Notes: a model not told the origin generated them from the sequence alone. Shown: positions 45,961 to 54,558, counted from the stretch's first letter. The stretch: DNA of 64,000 nt from Clostridium bovifaecis (GCA_009738435.1 CP046522.1:217249-281248), one strand, 5' to 3'. Numbers and translations: made by a program.

Positions 45961-46159
45961 AAGTGTCAATTCATTTGTGATATATATATAATTTGAAAAG
46001 GTTTAAACAATAAATATTATAAACTATAATGCGGAAAATTGAAATTGAATAATTATGATTTATAATTAAAAGAGTGCTTAGATTGAAGGTAATGAAGTAG
46101 AAATAATAATATATGTGCAGTATAATTTTATCATGTGGATTAAAAGTTGGAGGTGAATT

Positions 46160-46942
46160 ATGGATAATATGAGTACAAAAAATATGCCCATAGGTTTTTT
46201 TGATTCAGGAGTTGGTGGGTTAAGTGTTCTAAGAGAAGCTATAAAACTCCTTCCTAATGAAGATTTTATATATTTTGGAGATTCCTTAAATGCTCCTTAT
46301 GGGGTTAAAAGTGTTGATGAAGTAAAAGAATTAAGCTTCCATGCATCAGAATTATTATTAGAGTATAAAGTAAAGGCTATTGTTGTAGCATGTAACACTG
46401 CGACAAGTGCGGCAATTGAAGATTTAAGAAATACATATAAGGACATCCCTATAATAGGTATAGAACCGGCTTTAAAGCCGGCTGTAGAATTAAATAGAAA
46501 GGGAAAGGTGGTGATAATGGCAACACCTATGACCTTAGCCGAGAGAAAATTTCATAGTCTTATGGAAAAGTATAAGGAAAATGCAGATATAGTACCTCTT
46601 CCTTGCCCAGGACTTGTTGAGTATATAGAAAAAGGTATAGTAGAAGGTGAAGGGATTAATAGTTTTTTAAGAGAAAAATTCTCTACACTAAAAGGAGAAA
46701 AGATATCTTCAGTAGTTCTTGGATGTACCCATTATCCATTTATAAAAAGAGAACTATCTAAAGTTTTAGGAAGTGAAGTTGTGATTATAGATGGAAGCAA
46801 GGGAACTGTGACACAGTTAAAAAGACAGTTGTTAAATAAAGATATCATTAATAATAATGATGATATAGGGAAAATTAAGATTCTGAATTCCTTAGATAGC
46901 AAGGAAATTATAGATATATCTAAAAAGTTATTAGAAATATAG
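46160..46942 (+). CDS. murI: glutamate racemase
   Basis: 260 residues. [14 protein letters not shown] (N-terminal binding loop), [12 protein letters not shown] with the first catalytic Cys, and [11 protein letters not shown] with the second. Provides D-glutamate for peptidoglycan. GGAGGTGAATT before ATG. Divergent from glnA, its likely physiological neighbour in glutamate/glutamine metabolism. Followed by a gene separated by a nested hairpin. Confidence 0.96.
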   Translation: MDNMSTKNMPIGFFDSGVGGLSVLREAIKLLPNEDFIYFGDSLNAPYGVKSVDEVKELSFHASELLLEYKVKAIVVACNTATSAAIEDLRNTYKDIPIIGIEPALKPAVELNRKGKVVIMATPMTLAERKFHSLMEKYKENADIVPLPCPGLVEYIEKGIVEGEGINSFLREKFSTLKGEKISSVVLGCTHYPFIKRELSKVLGSEVVIIDGSKGTVTQLKRQLLNKDIINNNDDIGKIKILNSLDSKEIIDISKKLLEI

Positions 46943-46950
46943 CAAAGCAA

Positions 46951-47039
46951 TTTATCACCTTAAGTCATGAGGGGAATAAATTAGTATTAGAAAAGCTTTT
47001 ACTAACTCCTCACTAAAACAATAGAAATAAGGTGATAAA
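46951..47039 (+). promoter_or_regulatory. nested three-tier hairpin enclosing the next gene's ribosome site
   Basis: Outer perfect 12-base arms TTTATCACCTTA (46951-46962) and TAAGGTGATAAA (47028-47039); middle TGAGG/CCTCA; inner TTAGTA/TACTAA. The outer 3' arm contains AAGGTG, the ribosome site for ATG 47041, so the fold would block translation. Confidence 0.6.
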
Positions 47040-47040
47040 A

Positions 47041-47511
47041 ATGAAGGTCTTTACTGTTAAAAAGGAAAATGAGGATGAACTAAAAAGCAAGCATCGAGAT
47101 AAGGTATCCTATATAAGTCTTAATAAAAAAGATAAGTTTAATTATATCGTTATTAGGAATCCTTCTGATAGTAATGAGATATGCACGATAAAAAACATGA
47201 AAATTCTTAGTGAAAATGAAACTAATGGGATATGTCTAATGCACGGAGAAGAGGAAATGTTTAGAGGAAAGGGAGAAGTAAACTCTGCAGATAAAATGGG
47301 GATATTTAACGTTGAGAGCAGGATTCAAAGGTACCAAGATAATAAAAAAATTGAGCTAATAAGAAGTAAACTTTCTAAAAATAAGGAGTGCGATATTTTA
47401 AGAGATTCTGTATTGATAGTGCTTCCAAAGGGATGTTTATTTATAAAGTTAGATAATGAAGTGTCCAATCTTCGCATGAATATAGACTGGACAAGTGAGA
47501 AAATTTGCTGA
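47041..47511 (+). CDS. protein of unknown function
   Basis: 156 residues from ATG 47041 (AAGGTGATAAAA). No family recognised. The first half is charged and beta-like (EDELKSKHRDKVSYISLNKKDKFNYIVIRNPS), the second half has ICLMHGEEEMFRGKGEVNSADKMGIFNVESRIQRYQ and an ending SVLIVLPKGCLFIKLDNE. No membrane segment. Its ribosome site is inside the hairpin at 46951-47039. Between murI and a cyclophilin gene. Confidence 0.8.
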   Translation: MKVFTVKKENEDELKSKHRDKVSYISLNKKDKFNYIVIRNPSDSNEICTIKNMKILSENETNGICLMHGEEEMFRGKGEVNSADKMGIFNVESRIQRYQDNKKIELIRSKLSKNKECDILRDSVLIVLPKGCLFIKLDNEVSNLRMNIDWTSEKIC

Positions 47512-47603
47512 AGTTTTTATGATAAATGTGTATACTGTGGTATAATTTAGTGTACTATATTAAATAGTTTATATAAGTATTAAAACGAGAGGAGATACAA
47601 ACT

Positions 47604-48119
47604 ATGAATCCAATAGTTACTATCAAAATGCAAAACGGAGATGTAATTAAAGCTGAATTATACCCAGAAGTTGCACCGAATACAGTAAATAATTTTATCA
47701 GCTTAATAAAGAAAGGATATTATAATGGCGTTATATTTCATAGAGTTATTCCAGGCTTTATGATTCAAGGGGGAGACCCAGATGGTACAGGAATGGGTGG
47801 ACCAGGATATTCAATAAAGGGTGAATTCACTTCTAATGGATTTAAAAATGACTTAAAGCACTCAAGAGGAGTACTATCTATGGCAAGAACTATGAATCCA
47901 AATTCAGCCGGAAGCCAATTTTTTATTATGGTAGAGGATGCTCCACACTTAGATGCTCAGTATGCTTCTTTTGGTAAAGTAATAGAAGGTATGGAATCAG
48001 CAGATAAAATAGTCAATTCAAAAACAGACTACAGTGATAGACCATATGAGGATCAGGTTATGGAAAGTGTTACTGTAGATACTTTTGAGGTAGAATATCC
48101 AGAGCCAGAAAAAATATAG
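47604..48119 (+). CDS. ppiB: cyclophilin-type peptidyl-prolyl cis-trans isomerase
   Basis: 171 residues. Cyclophilin core: VIFHRVIPGFMIQGGDPDGTGMGGPGY (Arg, Phe and Gln of the active site), HSRGVLSMARTMNPNSAGSQFFIM and HLDAQYASFGKVIEGM. No signal peptide, so cytoplasmic. GAGAGGAGAT before ATG. 19 bases before a DUF3783 gene. Confidence 0.95.
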   Translation: MNPIVTIKMQNGDVIKAELYPEVAPNTVNNFISLIKKGYYNGVIFHRVIPGFMIQGGDPDGTGMGGPGYSIKGEFTSNGFKNDLKHSRGVLSMARTMNPNSAGSQFFIMVEDAPHLDAQYASFGKVIEGMESADKIVNSKTDYSDRPYEDQVMESVTVDTFEVEYPEPEKI

Positions 48120-48138
48120 GAAAAGTTGAGGTATATAA

Positions 48139-48543
48139 ATGGACTTTGAAACTGAGAAAACATTATTAATTTGTGGATTTAATGATGAAGAAGAAAGTAC
48201 ATTAAGAAAACTGTTAGAAGAAAATAGTTTACCTCAACATAAAGTTATAAAAGATAATATGGCTGACATCACAATAGGAGATATATTATCTGACGTAGAT
48301 AGTAGTGGTGAAGGTTATAATTTGCCTAAGGAAAAGATAGTTTTATTTAATAAATGCCAGGATGATGAAGTTATGAGATGTATGAAAGTTATTAAAGCTA
48401 ATTTTACTGAAAAGCCTATTTTTGCTATGGTAACGCCTACATCAATTCAATGGAAGTTTAAAGACCTTTTAGAACACTTAATGCAAGAACGAAAATGGTA
48501 TGAAAATAGAACGAAAAAACCGAAAGGTGATATTATAAAATAG
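48139..48543 (+). CDS. DUF3783 family protein
   Basis: 134 residues. C-terminal half EKIVLFNKCQDDEVMRCMKVIKANFTEKPIFAMVTPTSIQWKFKDLLEHL is the DUF3783 signature. N-terminal half begins TLLICGFNDEEESTL. Function unknown; common in Clostridia. Likely cotranscribed with the cyclophilin gene. Confidence 0.88.
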   Translation: MDFETEKTLLICGFNDEEESTLRKLLEENSLPQHKVIKDNMADITIGDILSDVDSSGEGYNLPKEKIVLFNKCQDDEVMRCMKVIKANFTEKPIFAMVTPTSIQWKFKDLLEHLMQERKWYENRTKKPKGDIIK

Positions 48544-48544
48544 T

Positions 48545-48581
48545 AGTTAGCTCTTGAAATTTTTGATTTCAAGAGCTAACT
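48545..48581 (+). terminator. strong hairpin terminator
   Basis: Perfect 16-base arms AGTTAGCTCTTGAAAT and complement around TTTTG, 2 bases after the stop; T-rich exit. Confidence 0.75.
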
Positions 48582-48712
48582 TTATATACTTTTTTATAAA
48601 TTATATTTTTATGGAATATATTATTGGTAAAGGAAGAAAAGTTGTATTAAAATATAACATAAGAAAGTGTAGACTTTAATATAAAAAATGTTGATTTGGA
48701 GGCAATTGAAGT

Positions 48713-49390
48713 ATGAGCAGAGTGGGGAGTAAAATAAAAGAAGCTAGACTAAGCTTAAAGATGACTGAAAAACAATTAGCTAAAAAACTAGGTGTTTCAG
48801 AAAGTTTTATAAAAGAAGTTGAGAGTGGACGAAAAGTCGTAAGTGAAAGTGTTATGGATAAGATATCTAAGGTCTTAGGAAAAGATTTAAATGATATTAC
48901 TATGTCCTTTGAAGCACAAGTTTTTGAAGAAACACTAAATGAAAAGGAAAATAAAAAAGAAAACAAAAAGACTGTAGAAGCGGTAAATGATCTTTGGAAT
49001 GATGCCTTTAGTTCAGTTTTAAAGACAGTACCTATCTATGGATATGATATGAACAAGGCTTTAGGTCTAAGACAAATGCCTATTATAAACAATAAAATAG
49101 AGGGATATTCAAAAGATAAGGTAATGTTTCTACAAATAGAAGAAGACGATATGATAGGATTTAGAATATCAAAGGGGGATATGGCCTTTGGACATATAAC
49201 TCATGAGGTGGAGAATAACGCAATTTGTCTTATAGAACATGGAGATAAAAGGTATATAAGACAAATAAAAAGATTAGATAGTAGTAAATTGCTATTAATA
49301 AGCAATAGCAATACTTTAAGAACTGAAACTGTAGGAGTAAAGGACATTAAAGTGTTAGTAAGACTTGATAGAGTGGAAATAAAACTATAA
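48713..49390 (+). CDS. XRE regulator with degenerate S24/LexA-like C-terminal domain
   Basis: 225 residues. HTH at 5-60: GSKIKEARLSLKMTEKQLAKKLGVSESFIKEVESGRKVVSE. A charged linker, then a LexA/CI-type domain: IEEDDMIGFRISKGDMAFGH, ICLIEHGDKRYIRQIKRLDSSKLLLISNS. The usual nucleophile motif G-D-S-M is E-D-D-M here, so the Ser is missing although the Lys-bearing VKRL-like strand (QIKRL) remains. It is probably a non-cleavable repressor that may bind a small ligand or protein. Neighbours do not reveal targets. GGAGGC upstream. Confidence 0.86.
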   Translation: MSRVGSKIKEARLSLKMTEKQLAKKLGVSESFIKEVESGRKVVSESVMDKISKVLGKDLNDITMSFEAQVFEETLNEKENKKENKKTVEAVNDLWNDAFSSVLKTVPIYGYDMNKALGLRQMPIINNKIEGYSKDKVMFLQIEEDDMIGFRISKGDMAFGHITHEVENNAICLIEHGDKRYIRQIKRLDSSKLLLISNSNTLRTETVGVKDIKVLVRLDRVEIKL

Positions 49391-49591
49391 AAGCAGGTTA
49401 GGTGGCGAATCTGTAGTTAGAAAAGCAAGTTAGAAGTTATAGATAGGAGAGTTAGTTAGGAAGTTGGAAATTAGAAGGTCAGGTTAGAAGGGGGAGCAAA
49501 GATATTCTGTATCTAACTTCTAATATAGCACTTTAGTGCCCTAACCTCTAACTTTTAACTTGGCGCTTTAGCGCTCTAGCCTCTAACTTCT
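49391..49591. repeat. 200-base purine-rich/pyrimidine-rich imperfect hairpin, dispersed family
   Basis: Left part repeats GTTAGAAG, GTTAGTTAGGAAGTT, ATTAGAAGGTCAGGTTAGAAG; right part carries complements (TCTAACTTCTAA, CCTAACCTCTAACTT, CCTCTAACTTC) interspersed with mini-hairpins GCACTTTAGTGC and GCGCTTTAGCGC. No coding potential. Confidence 0.55.
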
Positions 49592-50236
49592 TTAGTTTTG
49601 TGGTGCTGGGTCTAAGATTTTTACTATATTTATTTCGGTAAGTTCACCCTTGACTTTAAGAGTATGGCTTTTAACTTTATCGCCGTTCTTCATATTGGTT
49701 ACAAAGGTTTCGACTCCAGCTATAGGGAAGGATATGTAAGGGGTTTTATAATGCATAGGTATTATAATATGAGGATTAATGCTTTTAGCAATATAGGAAG
49801 CTTCTTTCCCATCTATAGTATAGTTACCCCCAACAGGGATGAGTAGTACATCTATATTGCCGATTTTGTTTATGTCTTCATGGGATAAAATATGCCCTAA
49901 ATCACCTAAATGACAAACTTTATATCCGTCTATAGTTAATACGTAGATAATGTTTTCGCCGCGTTTAGCGCCCTTTACATCATCATGGAAGGAAGGTATT
50001 CCTTCTATTGGTATATCACATTTATAAAACAATCCAACTTCATCGGCGATTTCAGGTTTATTTTTTATGCTATCTAGATAGTCATGATCGAAATGATGAT
50101 GGCTTATGGTTACCAAATCCGCCTCATCTTTGAAAGTTTTATAGCCTACAGAGTCATCGAAAGGATCTGTTAAAATCTTTCTGCCGCCTGAGTCTTTAAT
50201 TAAAAAAGATGAATGTCCAAGCCAAGTTATCTCCAT
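49592..50236 (-). CDS. metallo-beta-lactamase fold hydrolase (UPF0173-like)
   Basis: 214 residues from ATG 50236 (AAGGAAGTG upstream; ATG 50254 has none). ITWLGHSSFLI start, SHHHFDHDY (H-x-H-x-D-H metal motif), CHLGDLGH and IIIPMHYKT. UPF0173/YtkL-type, predicted metal-dependent hydrolase with no known substrate. Monocistronic. Confidence 0.9.
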   Translation of the reverse strand: MEITWLGHSSFLIKDSGGRKILTDPFDDSVGYKTFKDEADLVTISHHHFDHDYLDSIKNKPEIADEVGLFYKCDIPIEGIPSFHDDVKGAKRGENIIYVLTIDGYKVCHLGDLGHILSHEDINKIGNIDVLLIPVGGNYTIDGKEASYIAKSINPHIIIPMHYKTPYISFPIAGVETFVTNMKNGDKVKSHTLKVKGELTEINIVKILDPAPQN

Positions 50237-50587
50237 TAAACACACTTCCTTCATAAAATTATAGTATTCTTATTATGAGCTATTATATCATATAGTATAG
50301 ACGTTATTTTGTAGAAAATTACCCAGAACCCTATAATTTATAAATTATTCTATATTAATATTCATAGTAATTTTACGATTAATATATAAGAGAGAACATA
50401 ATACTCCTTTTACATTTTTTATTAGAAACCCCTGACTAATTATAAATGATTTCGTAGATATATATAGGAATAAAAAGTTTTAAATAAATATTTTAATTAA
50501 ACTTTAAGATTATTGTAGAATTATTGCATTATTTATCTATTTGAAATAATATATACATATATATGTTGATTTTGGAGAGGTGATATT
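50237..50587. other. AT-rich divergent intergenic region
   Basis: 350 bases between the MBL gene and the amidase gene. No structured element or gene was recognised; presumably holds both promoters. Confidence 0.4.
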
Positions 50588-52579
50588 TTGAGTTGGATAA
50601 AAAGATTTGTAATGTTTTCGGTAGCTGCATTATTTATTGTAATTGGATTATCTCCAAAAGTTTTAGCTGTAACCTATAAGGATATAGGACAAAAACTTGG
50701 ACAAGAAACCAATAAGGTGTGGAACATTAAATTTAACAATGAGGTAGACCCAAGTTCCATTAATACAACTAATATAGTTGTGCTAGACGATAAAAATGTA
50801 GAAGTAAAGATTAAGGTAGAGTGTAAGGATAGCAAAACCGTATCTGTCTCTCCTATATATAGTTACCAGCCGGGTAAAACCTATACTTTGATAGTAAAGG
50901 AAGGGGTTAAATCTAAACTGGGAGGTAAGATAAACCTGCCTACAAGAATGGTATTTACAACTAAAGCTTTAGAAGGGCGTGTAGTTGCATTAGATGCGGG
51001 ACGTGCAGGAAATGATATAGGCTATGAGGTGGGACCGACTGGAGTAAAAGGGAAGGATATAAATCTATATGTAGCACTAAGAGCTGGAGAAATACTAAAA
51101 GCTAATGGTGTACAAGTTATTTATACAAGAACTACGGATAATGTATCCTGGAGCCCAGAGGAGAGTATAGCTGCTAGAAGTAAGATAGTAAATGATGCAA
51201 AAGCAAATGTACTTGTAAGTATACATTGTAACTCAGCTAGTACTACAGCTACAGGTTCTGAGACATACTATCTTCAAGGGAATGATAATTCTAAAAACTT
51301 AGCTTCTTATGTTCAAGAGGAGCTTTATAATAGAACGAAGCTGCCTAATAGGGGTATAAAAGAGAGTACTTTAAAGACCTTAAGTGGAGTAAGTGCTACT
51401 GGAGTCTATGTTGATTTAGGATTTATAACTAATCCAACTGAAGAAAAAATCCTAAATAGTGAAGTCTTTAAGAATAATAGCGCAGAAGCGATAGCCAGTG
51501 CTGTGCTAAAGTACTTAAACATAAAGGAGCAAGCTTATATAAAAAGTATACCTGATAAAACCGTCCTTTTATATAAGAATGAGAAGTATACACTGCCGAC
51601 TACTGTAGATGCATTAATGAGCGATAATATCACTTCTAAGGTAGCTGTAAATTGGGACAAGAGTTATGTAGATACTTCAACAGAAGGTACATATTATTAT
51701 AAAGGAACTGTCACTGGTTATAGCGGAGCTGCAAGCTTAAAAGTAGTAGTAAGCTCTCAAACAGAACCAGGTACTTCTACTGATACCATTAAGTCTATAA
51801 ATAATATTACAGTGAACTTAACTGAAGGGGATACTTATTCTTTACCAACTAAGGTAGATGCTATTAACACTTTAGGTGCAAAAGTCCAGGTAAATGTTAT
51901 CTGGGATAAAAGTAGTGTAGATACAAGCAAAGTAGGAACAGTGACGCTCGTAGGAAGAGTAGAGAACTATAGTAATCCAGTAGTTCTTACTATAGTCATA
52001 TCGCCTAAACCTACAATAAAATATAAGGTTGCTTTAGATGCTGGACATGGAGGAACGGATCCTGGTGCTATAGGACCTAATGGAATTAAGGAAAAAGATA
52101 TAACCTTAGCCGTAACCTTAAAACTTGGAGCAATTCTTGAAAAGCAAGGAATAGAGGTTGTATATACTAGGACCAATGACACCGCAGCTTGGTTAAATAG
52201 CAGCGAGACTAGATTAAAAACAAGGGTTGATATAGCTAACAATGCTAATGTAGATTATTTTGTATCTATCCATGCAAATAGTGTAGATGGAAGTCCTACT
52301 ACATCTGGGATAGAAACTTATTACTACAGAGAAACTACTAGTGGAATACCTCTAGCTACTAATATACAAAGTGAGCTTATATCCAAGCTTGGAGCTAAAG
52401 ATAGAGGAATAAAAAGCAGTGGGTTATATGTAGTTAAATATACAAATGCTCCTGCAGTACTCGTAGAGTTAGAGTTTATAAGTAATCCTCAAAAAGAAGC
52501 CATGCTAAATGATCCTGTATATCAACAAAAATATGCCGAGGCTATAGCTAGTGGAATTATAAAAACAATAGGAAAATAA
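50588..52579 (+). CDS. secreted N-acetylmuramoyl-L-alanine amidase with one intact and one degenerate Amidase_3 domain
   Basis: 663 residues from TTG 50588 (GGAGAGGTGATATT upstream). Signal peptide to about 27 (VLA). Then an Ig-like Big_5 domain (about 30-120), Amidase_3 domain 1 (about 131-315), two bacterial Ig-like Big_4-type repeats (about 320-395 and 400-475), and Amidase_3 domain 2 (about 480-662). Domain 2 has the full zinc and catalytic set: H487 in DAGHGG, E502 in KEKDITL, H562 in SIHANS, E627 in VELEFISN. In domain 1 these are R139, G155, H213 and D276, so it should be inactive as an amidase and may instead bind peptidoglycan. Cleaves the amide between MurNAc and L-Ala in the wall. 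Confidence 0.93.
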   Translation: MSWIKRFVMFSVAALFIVIGLSPKVLAVTYKDIGQKLGQETNKVWNIKFNNEVDPSSINTTNIVVLDDKNVEVKIKVECKDSKTVSVSPIYSYQPGKTYTLIVKEGVKSKLGGKINLPTRMVFTTKALEGRVVALDAGRAGNDIGYEVGPTGVKGKDINLYVALRAGEILKANGVQVIYTRTTDNVSWSPEESIAARSKIVNDAKANVLVSIHCNSASTTATGSETYYLQGNDNSKNLASYVQEELYNRTKLPNRGIKESTLKTLSGVSATGVYVDLGFITNPTEEKILNSEVFKNNSAEAIASAVLKYLNIKEQAYIKSIPDKTVLLYKNEKYTLPTTVDALMSDNITSKVAVNWDKSYVDTSTEGTYYYKGTVTGYSGAASLKVVVSSQTEPGTSTDTIKSINNITVNLTEGDTYSLPTKVDAINTLGAKVQVNVIWDKSSVDTSKVGTVTLVGRVENYSNPVVLTIVISPKPTIKYKVALDAGHGGTDPGAIGPNGIKEKDITLAVTLKLGAILEKQGIEVVYTRTNDTAAWLNSSETRLKTRVDIANNANVDYFVSIHANSVDGSPTTSGIETYYYRETTSGIPLATNIQSELISKLGAKDRGIKSSGLYVVKYTNAPAVLVELEFISNPQKEAMLNDPVYQQKYAEAIASGIIKTIGK

Positions 52580-52582
52580 ATA

Positions 52583-52640
52583 GAAAGGAAGAGATAAATG
52601 TTGCAAAAAGCCAGTTGTAATATTCTATCTCTTCCTTTAT
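52583..52640 (+). terminator. terminator after the amidase gene
   Basis: AAAGGAAGAGATA/TATCTCTTCCTTT arms around a 30-base loop, then TTATTATATT. Confidence 0.6.
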
Positions 52641-52686
52641 TATATTAATATTACATAATTAATTTTTAGATAACGAGGAGTTATAT

Positions 52687-53627
52687 ATGAAAAATAAGAG
52701 AGTATTTCAAGCTAATTTGTTTGCGTTTATTTTGTTAGGACTATATGCAATAGCACCTAGTGCGCTTATACCCATATTTGAAAAGATGAATATATCTTCA
52801 TCCTCATATATCGTACTACCTCAAATACTTTTGCTATTAGTTCCAACTATAGTTTATTTTATGATTACTAGATACTCTGTTAAGGATACTTTAAAATTAA
52901 AAAGATAGGATTTAAATCTATAGGTATTATCGTTGCTATAGGGTTATTGGCTCAACCTATAGCTATGTTTCTATCATTAATAACCCAATTTGTTTTTCCC
53001 AATAGAATAAGTCAAGTTGTTTCAACTTTAAACGATATTCCACTTATAGTGAGAATTGGTATAATAGCATTAACACCTGCTATTTGTGAGGAAGTCACTA
53101 TGCGTGGTGTGGTTTTAGGGGGATACGATAATATTGATATAAAGAAGTCTGCTCTAATGACAGGGTTGTTCTTTGGAATATTACATATGGATGGGAATCA
53201 GCTATTATATGCATTTGCTTTAGGAATAATATTTGCATATCTAGTAAGAATAACAGGGTCTATATACGCATCGATGATATGCCATTTCACAGTTAATGGA
53301 ACTCAAGTACTTTTATCAGAACTTGCTACTAGAATGTTACGTCTAAGTGGTCAATCTATAGAATTAGCTCAGAATACAGGAATATCTTCTATGTCAGCAG
53401 CTCAACTGATTAACACATTTTTTTCATTGTTAATTGCAGCTATAGTAGGTTTAGGAGTTATAATAATTCTAATGCAAAAGTTAATTGGCATACATGGAAA
53501 AAGGGGAATAGAGAATATGAGTTTAGATGAGACCCCTGTGAAGGTTTTTAATTGGCCGGTGTATGCAGCATTAATACTATATGCATTTATTATAGCAGGA
53601 CAGTTAATAACTATATATAAAGGATAA
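52687..53627 (+). pseudogene. CPBP family intramembrane metalloprotease, split by a -1 frameshift
   Basis: Frame 1 (52687-52908, 73 aa) ends ...TLKLKR-stop; one extra A in the run at 52899-52903 (AAAAA) would read TLKLKKIGFKSIGIIVAIGLLAQPIAM and join the second frame (to 53627). Restored length is about 313 residues with 7-8 membrane segments. CPBP/Rce1-type motifs in the second part: CEEVTMRGVVLGG (Glu-Glu, Arg), GILHMDGNQ and ICHFTVNGTQ (His). Such proteins process or degrade membrane peptides; in Gram-positives some relate to bacteriocin immunity. GAGGAGTTATAT before ATG 52687. Whether the break is real is unclear. Confidence 0.85.
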
Positions 53628-53691
53628 ATCACACTAAATAATTAAAAGGGGCAGAATTTTATTTATCAGATAATATAAGGGGGATCGCACA

Positions 53692-54285
53692 ATGAAGCAA
53701 GATATTAACAATATGAGAGAGGAAGAATTAAGAAGATTTATATATAAGAGTAAAGAAAACATCTATGAGTTATTAAAAGAATACCAAGCTATGATAGATG
53801 ATACCTTACAGAAAAATGATGGAATAGAAGCTACGAGAAAAAAGGCTTATGACATCATTAAAATTTATAACTATGTGCATTGGGTTAATGAACAGATAAA
53901 AATGAATAATAATGCTTCAAGGGATACAAAGGTGATTCCAAGAAGAGGAGAAATATGGACTTGTGAGCTTGGGCAAAATATTGGATCGGAAGAAAATAAG
54001 ATTAGACCAGTTATAATAATTCAAAATGACACAGGAAATAAGAATGCTCCAACTACAATAGTTGCACCTATATCAAATAGACCCAAGAAAATTGCAGTTC
54101 ATATAGAACTTAGAGAAAGTGATTATATTCTTGAAGATGGGGAAAAGAATCATATTACAGGAACAGTTCTTGCAGAACAGATAAAAGTAGTATCGAAAGC
54201 AAGGCTAGGAAGGCACATTGCAACCTTGAAAAAAGATTTTATGGATATTTTAGATTCCAAGCTTAGAATTTCCTTAGATTTGTAA
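53692..54285 (+). CDS. PemK/MazF-like endoribonuclease-fold protein with helical N-terminal extension
   Basis: 197 residues. Residues 80-195 are a PemK/MazF domain: RRGEIWTCELGQNIGSEENKIRPVIIIQND, TTIVAPISNR, GTVLAEQIKVVSKARLGRHIATL. Key toxin features (RRGEIW, RPVIII, the Arg/Lys at the loop) are kept. Residues 1-75 are a charged helical region not present in ordinary 110-residue MazF, including EELRRFIYKSKENIYELLKEYQ. No antitoxin gene is adjacent (upstream is the CPBP gene, downstream is RNA). The head may act as a built-in regulator; this is inference. GGGGGATCG precedes ATG. Confidence 0.85.
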   Translation: MKQDINNMREEELRRFIYKSKENIYELLKEYQAMIDDTLQKNDGIEATRKKAYDIIKIYNYVHWVNEQIKMNNNASRDTKVIPRRGEIWTCELGQNIGSEENKIRPVIIIQNDTGNKNAPTTIVAPISNRPKKIAVHIELRESDYILEDGEKNHITGTVLAEQIKVVSKARLGRHIATLKKDFMDILDSKLRISLDL

Positions 54286-54365
54286 TTAATTTTATAAAGT
54301 TGAATATAATACTAGTAGAATAATAAAAAAATTAAATGAAAAATAAATAAAATATTAAAAATATA

Positions 54366-54394
54366 TTGCCTAAGTTAAGCATTAATGATAGAAT
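54366..54394 (+). promoter_or_regulatory. promoter of the tandem-hairpin RNA
   Basis: TTGCCT, 17-base spacer, TAGAAT; expected start near 54401. Confidence 0.55.
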
Positions 54395-54400
54395 TAAACG

Positions 54401-54558
54401 GTAGAGAGATAATACATACCTAATTAAGATTAGGAGACTATATTTCATATCACTCTTTGAAAATTAACATACCTAGCACAGGCTAGGAGATTATATAACA
54501 TATGAAATGACATATTAGAAGCAAAAAAGATTGGTTTATACCGGTCTTTTTTTGCTTC
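54401..54558 (+). ncRNA. candidate structured RNA with two copies of one hairpin module, ending at a terminator
   Basis: Two 30-base modules (54414-54443 and 54467-54496) share ACATACCTA and TAGGAGAYTATAT exactly; between these the stems differ but compensate: CCTAAT-TAAG-ATTAGG versus CCTAGC-ACAG-GCTAGG. Longer-range pairings are possible (AGAGAGAT/ATCACTCT; ATTTCATAT/ATATGAAAT). The unit ends at a 17-base hairpin (54518-54558) with a TTTTTTT run. No ORF. Not a class I recognise. See findings. Confidence 0.6.
54518..54558 (+). terminator. terminator of the tandem-hairpin RNA
   Basis: Stem GAAGCAAAAAAGATTGG paired with CCGGTCTTTTTTTGCTTC; core GATTGG/CCGGTC followed by seven T. Confidence 0.7.

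Noticed and set aside
49391..49591. CRISPR array, because of repeated GTTAG words
   Set aside because: Repeats are irregular in length and spacing, with complementary arms instead of direct repeats and unique spacers; no cas gene nearby.
54401..54558. Tandem hairpins as an ANTAR target or a second T-box
   Set aside because: Loops are 4 bases (TAAG, ACAG) rather than A1/G4 hexaloops, and no T-box sequence (TGGN core) or specifier layout occurs in this part; the T-box is a separate unit starting at its own promoter.
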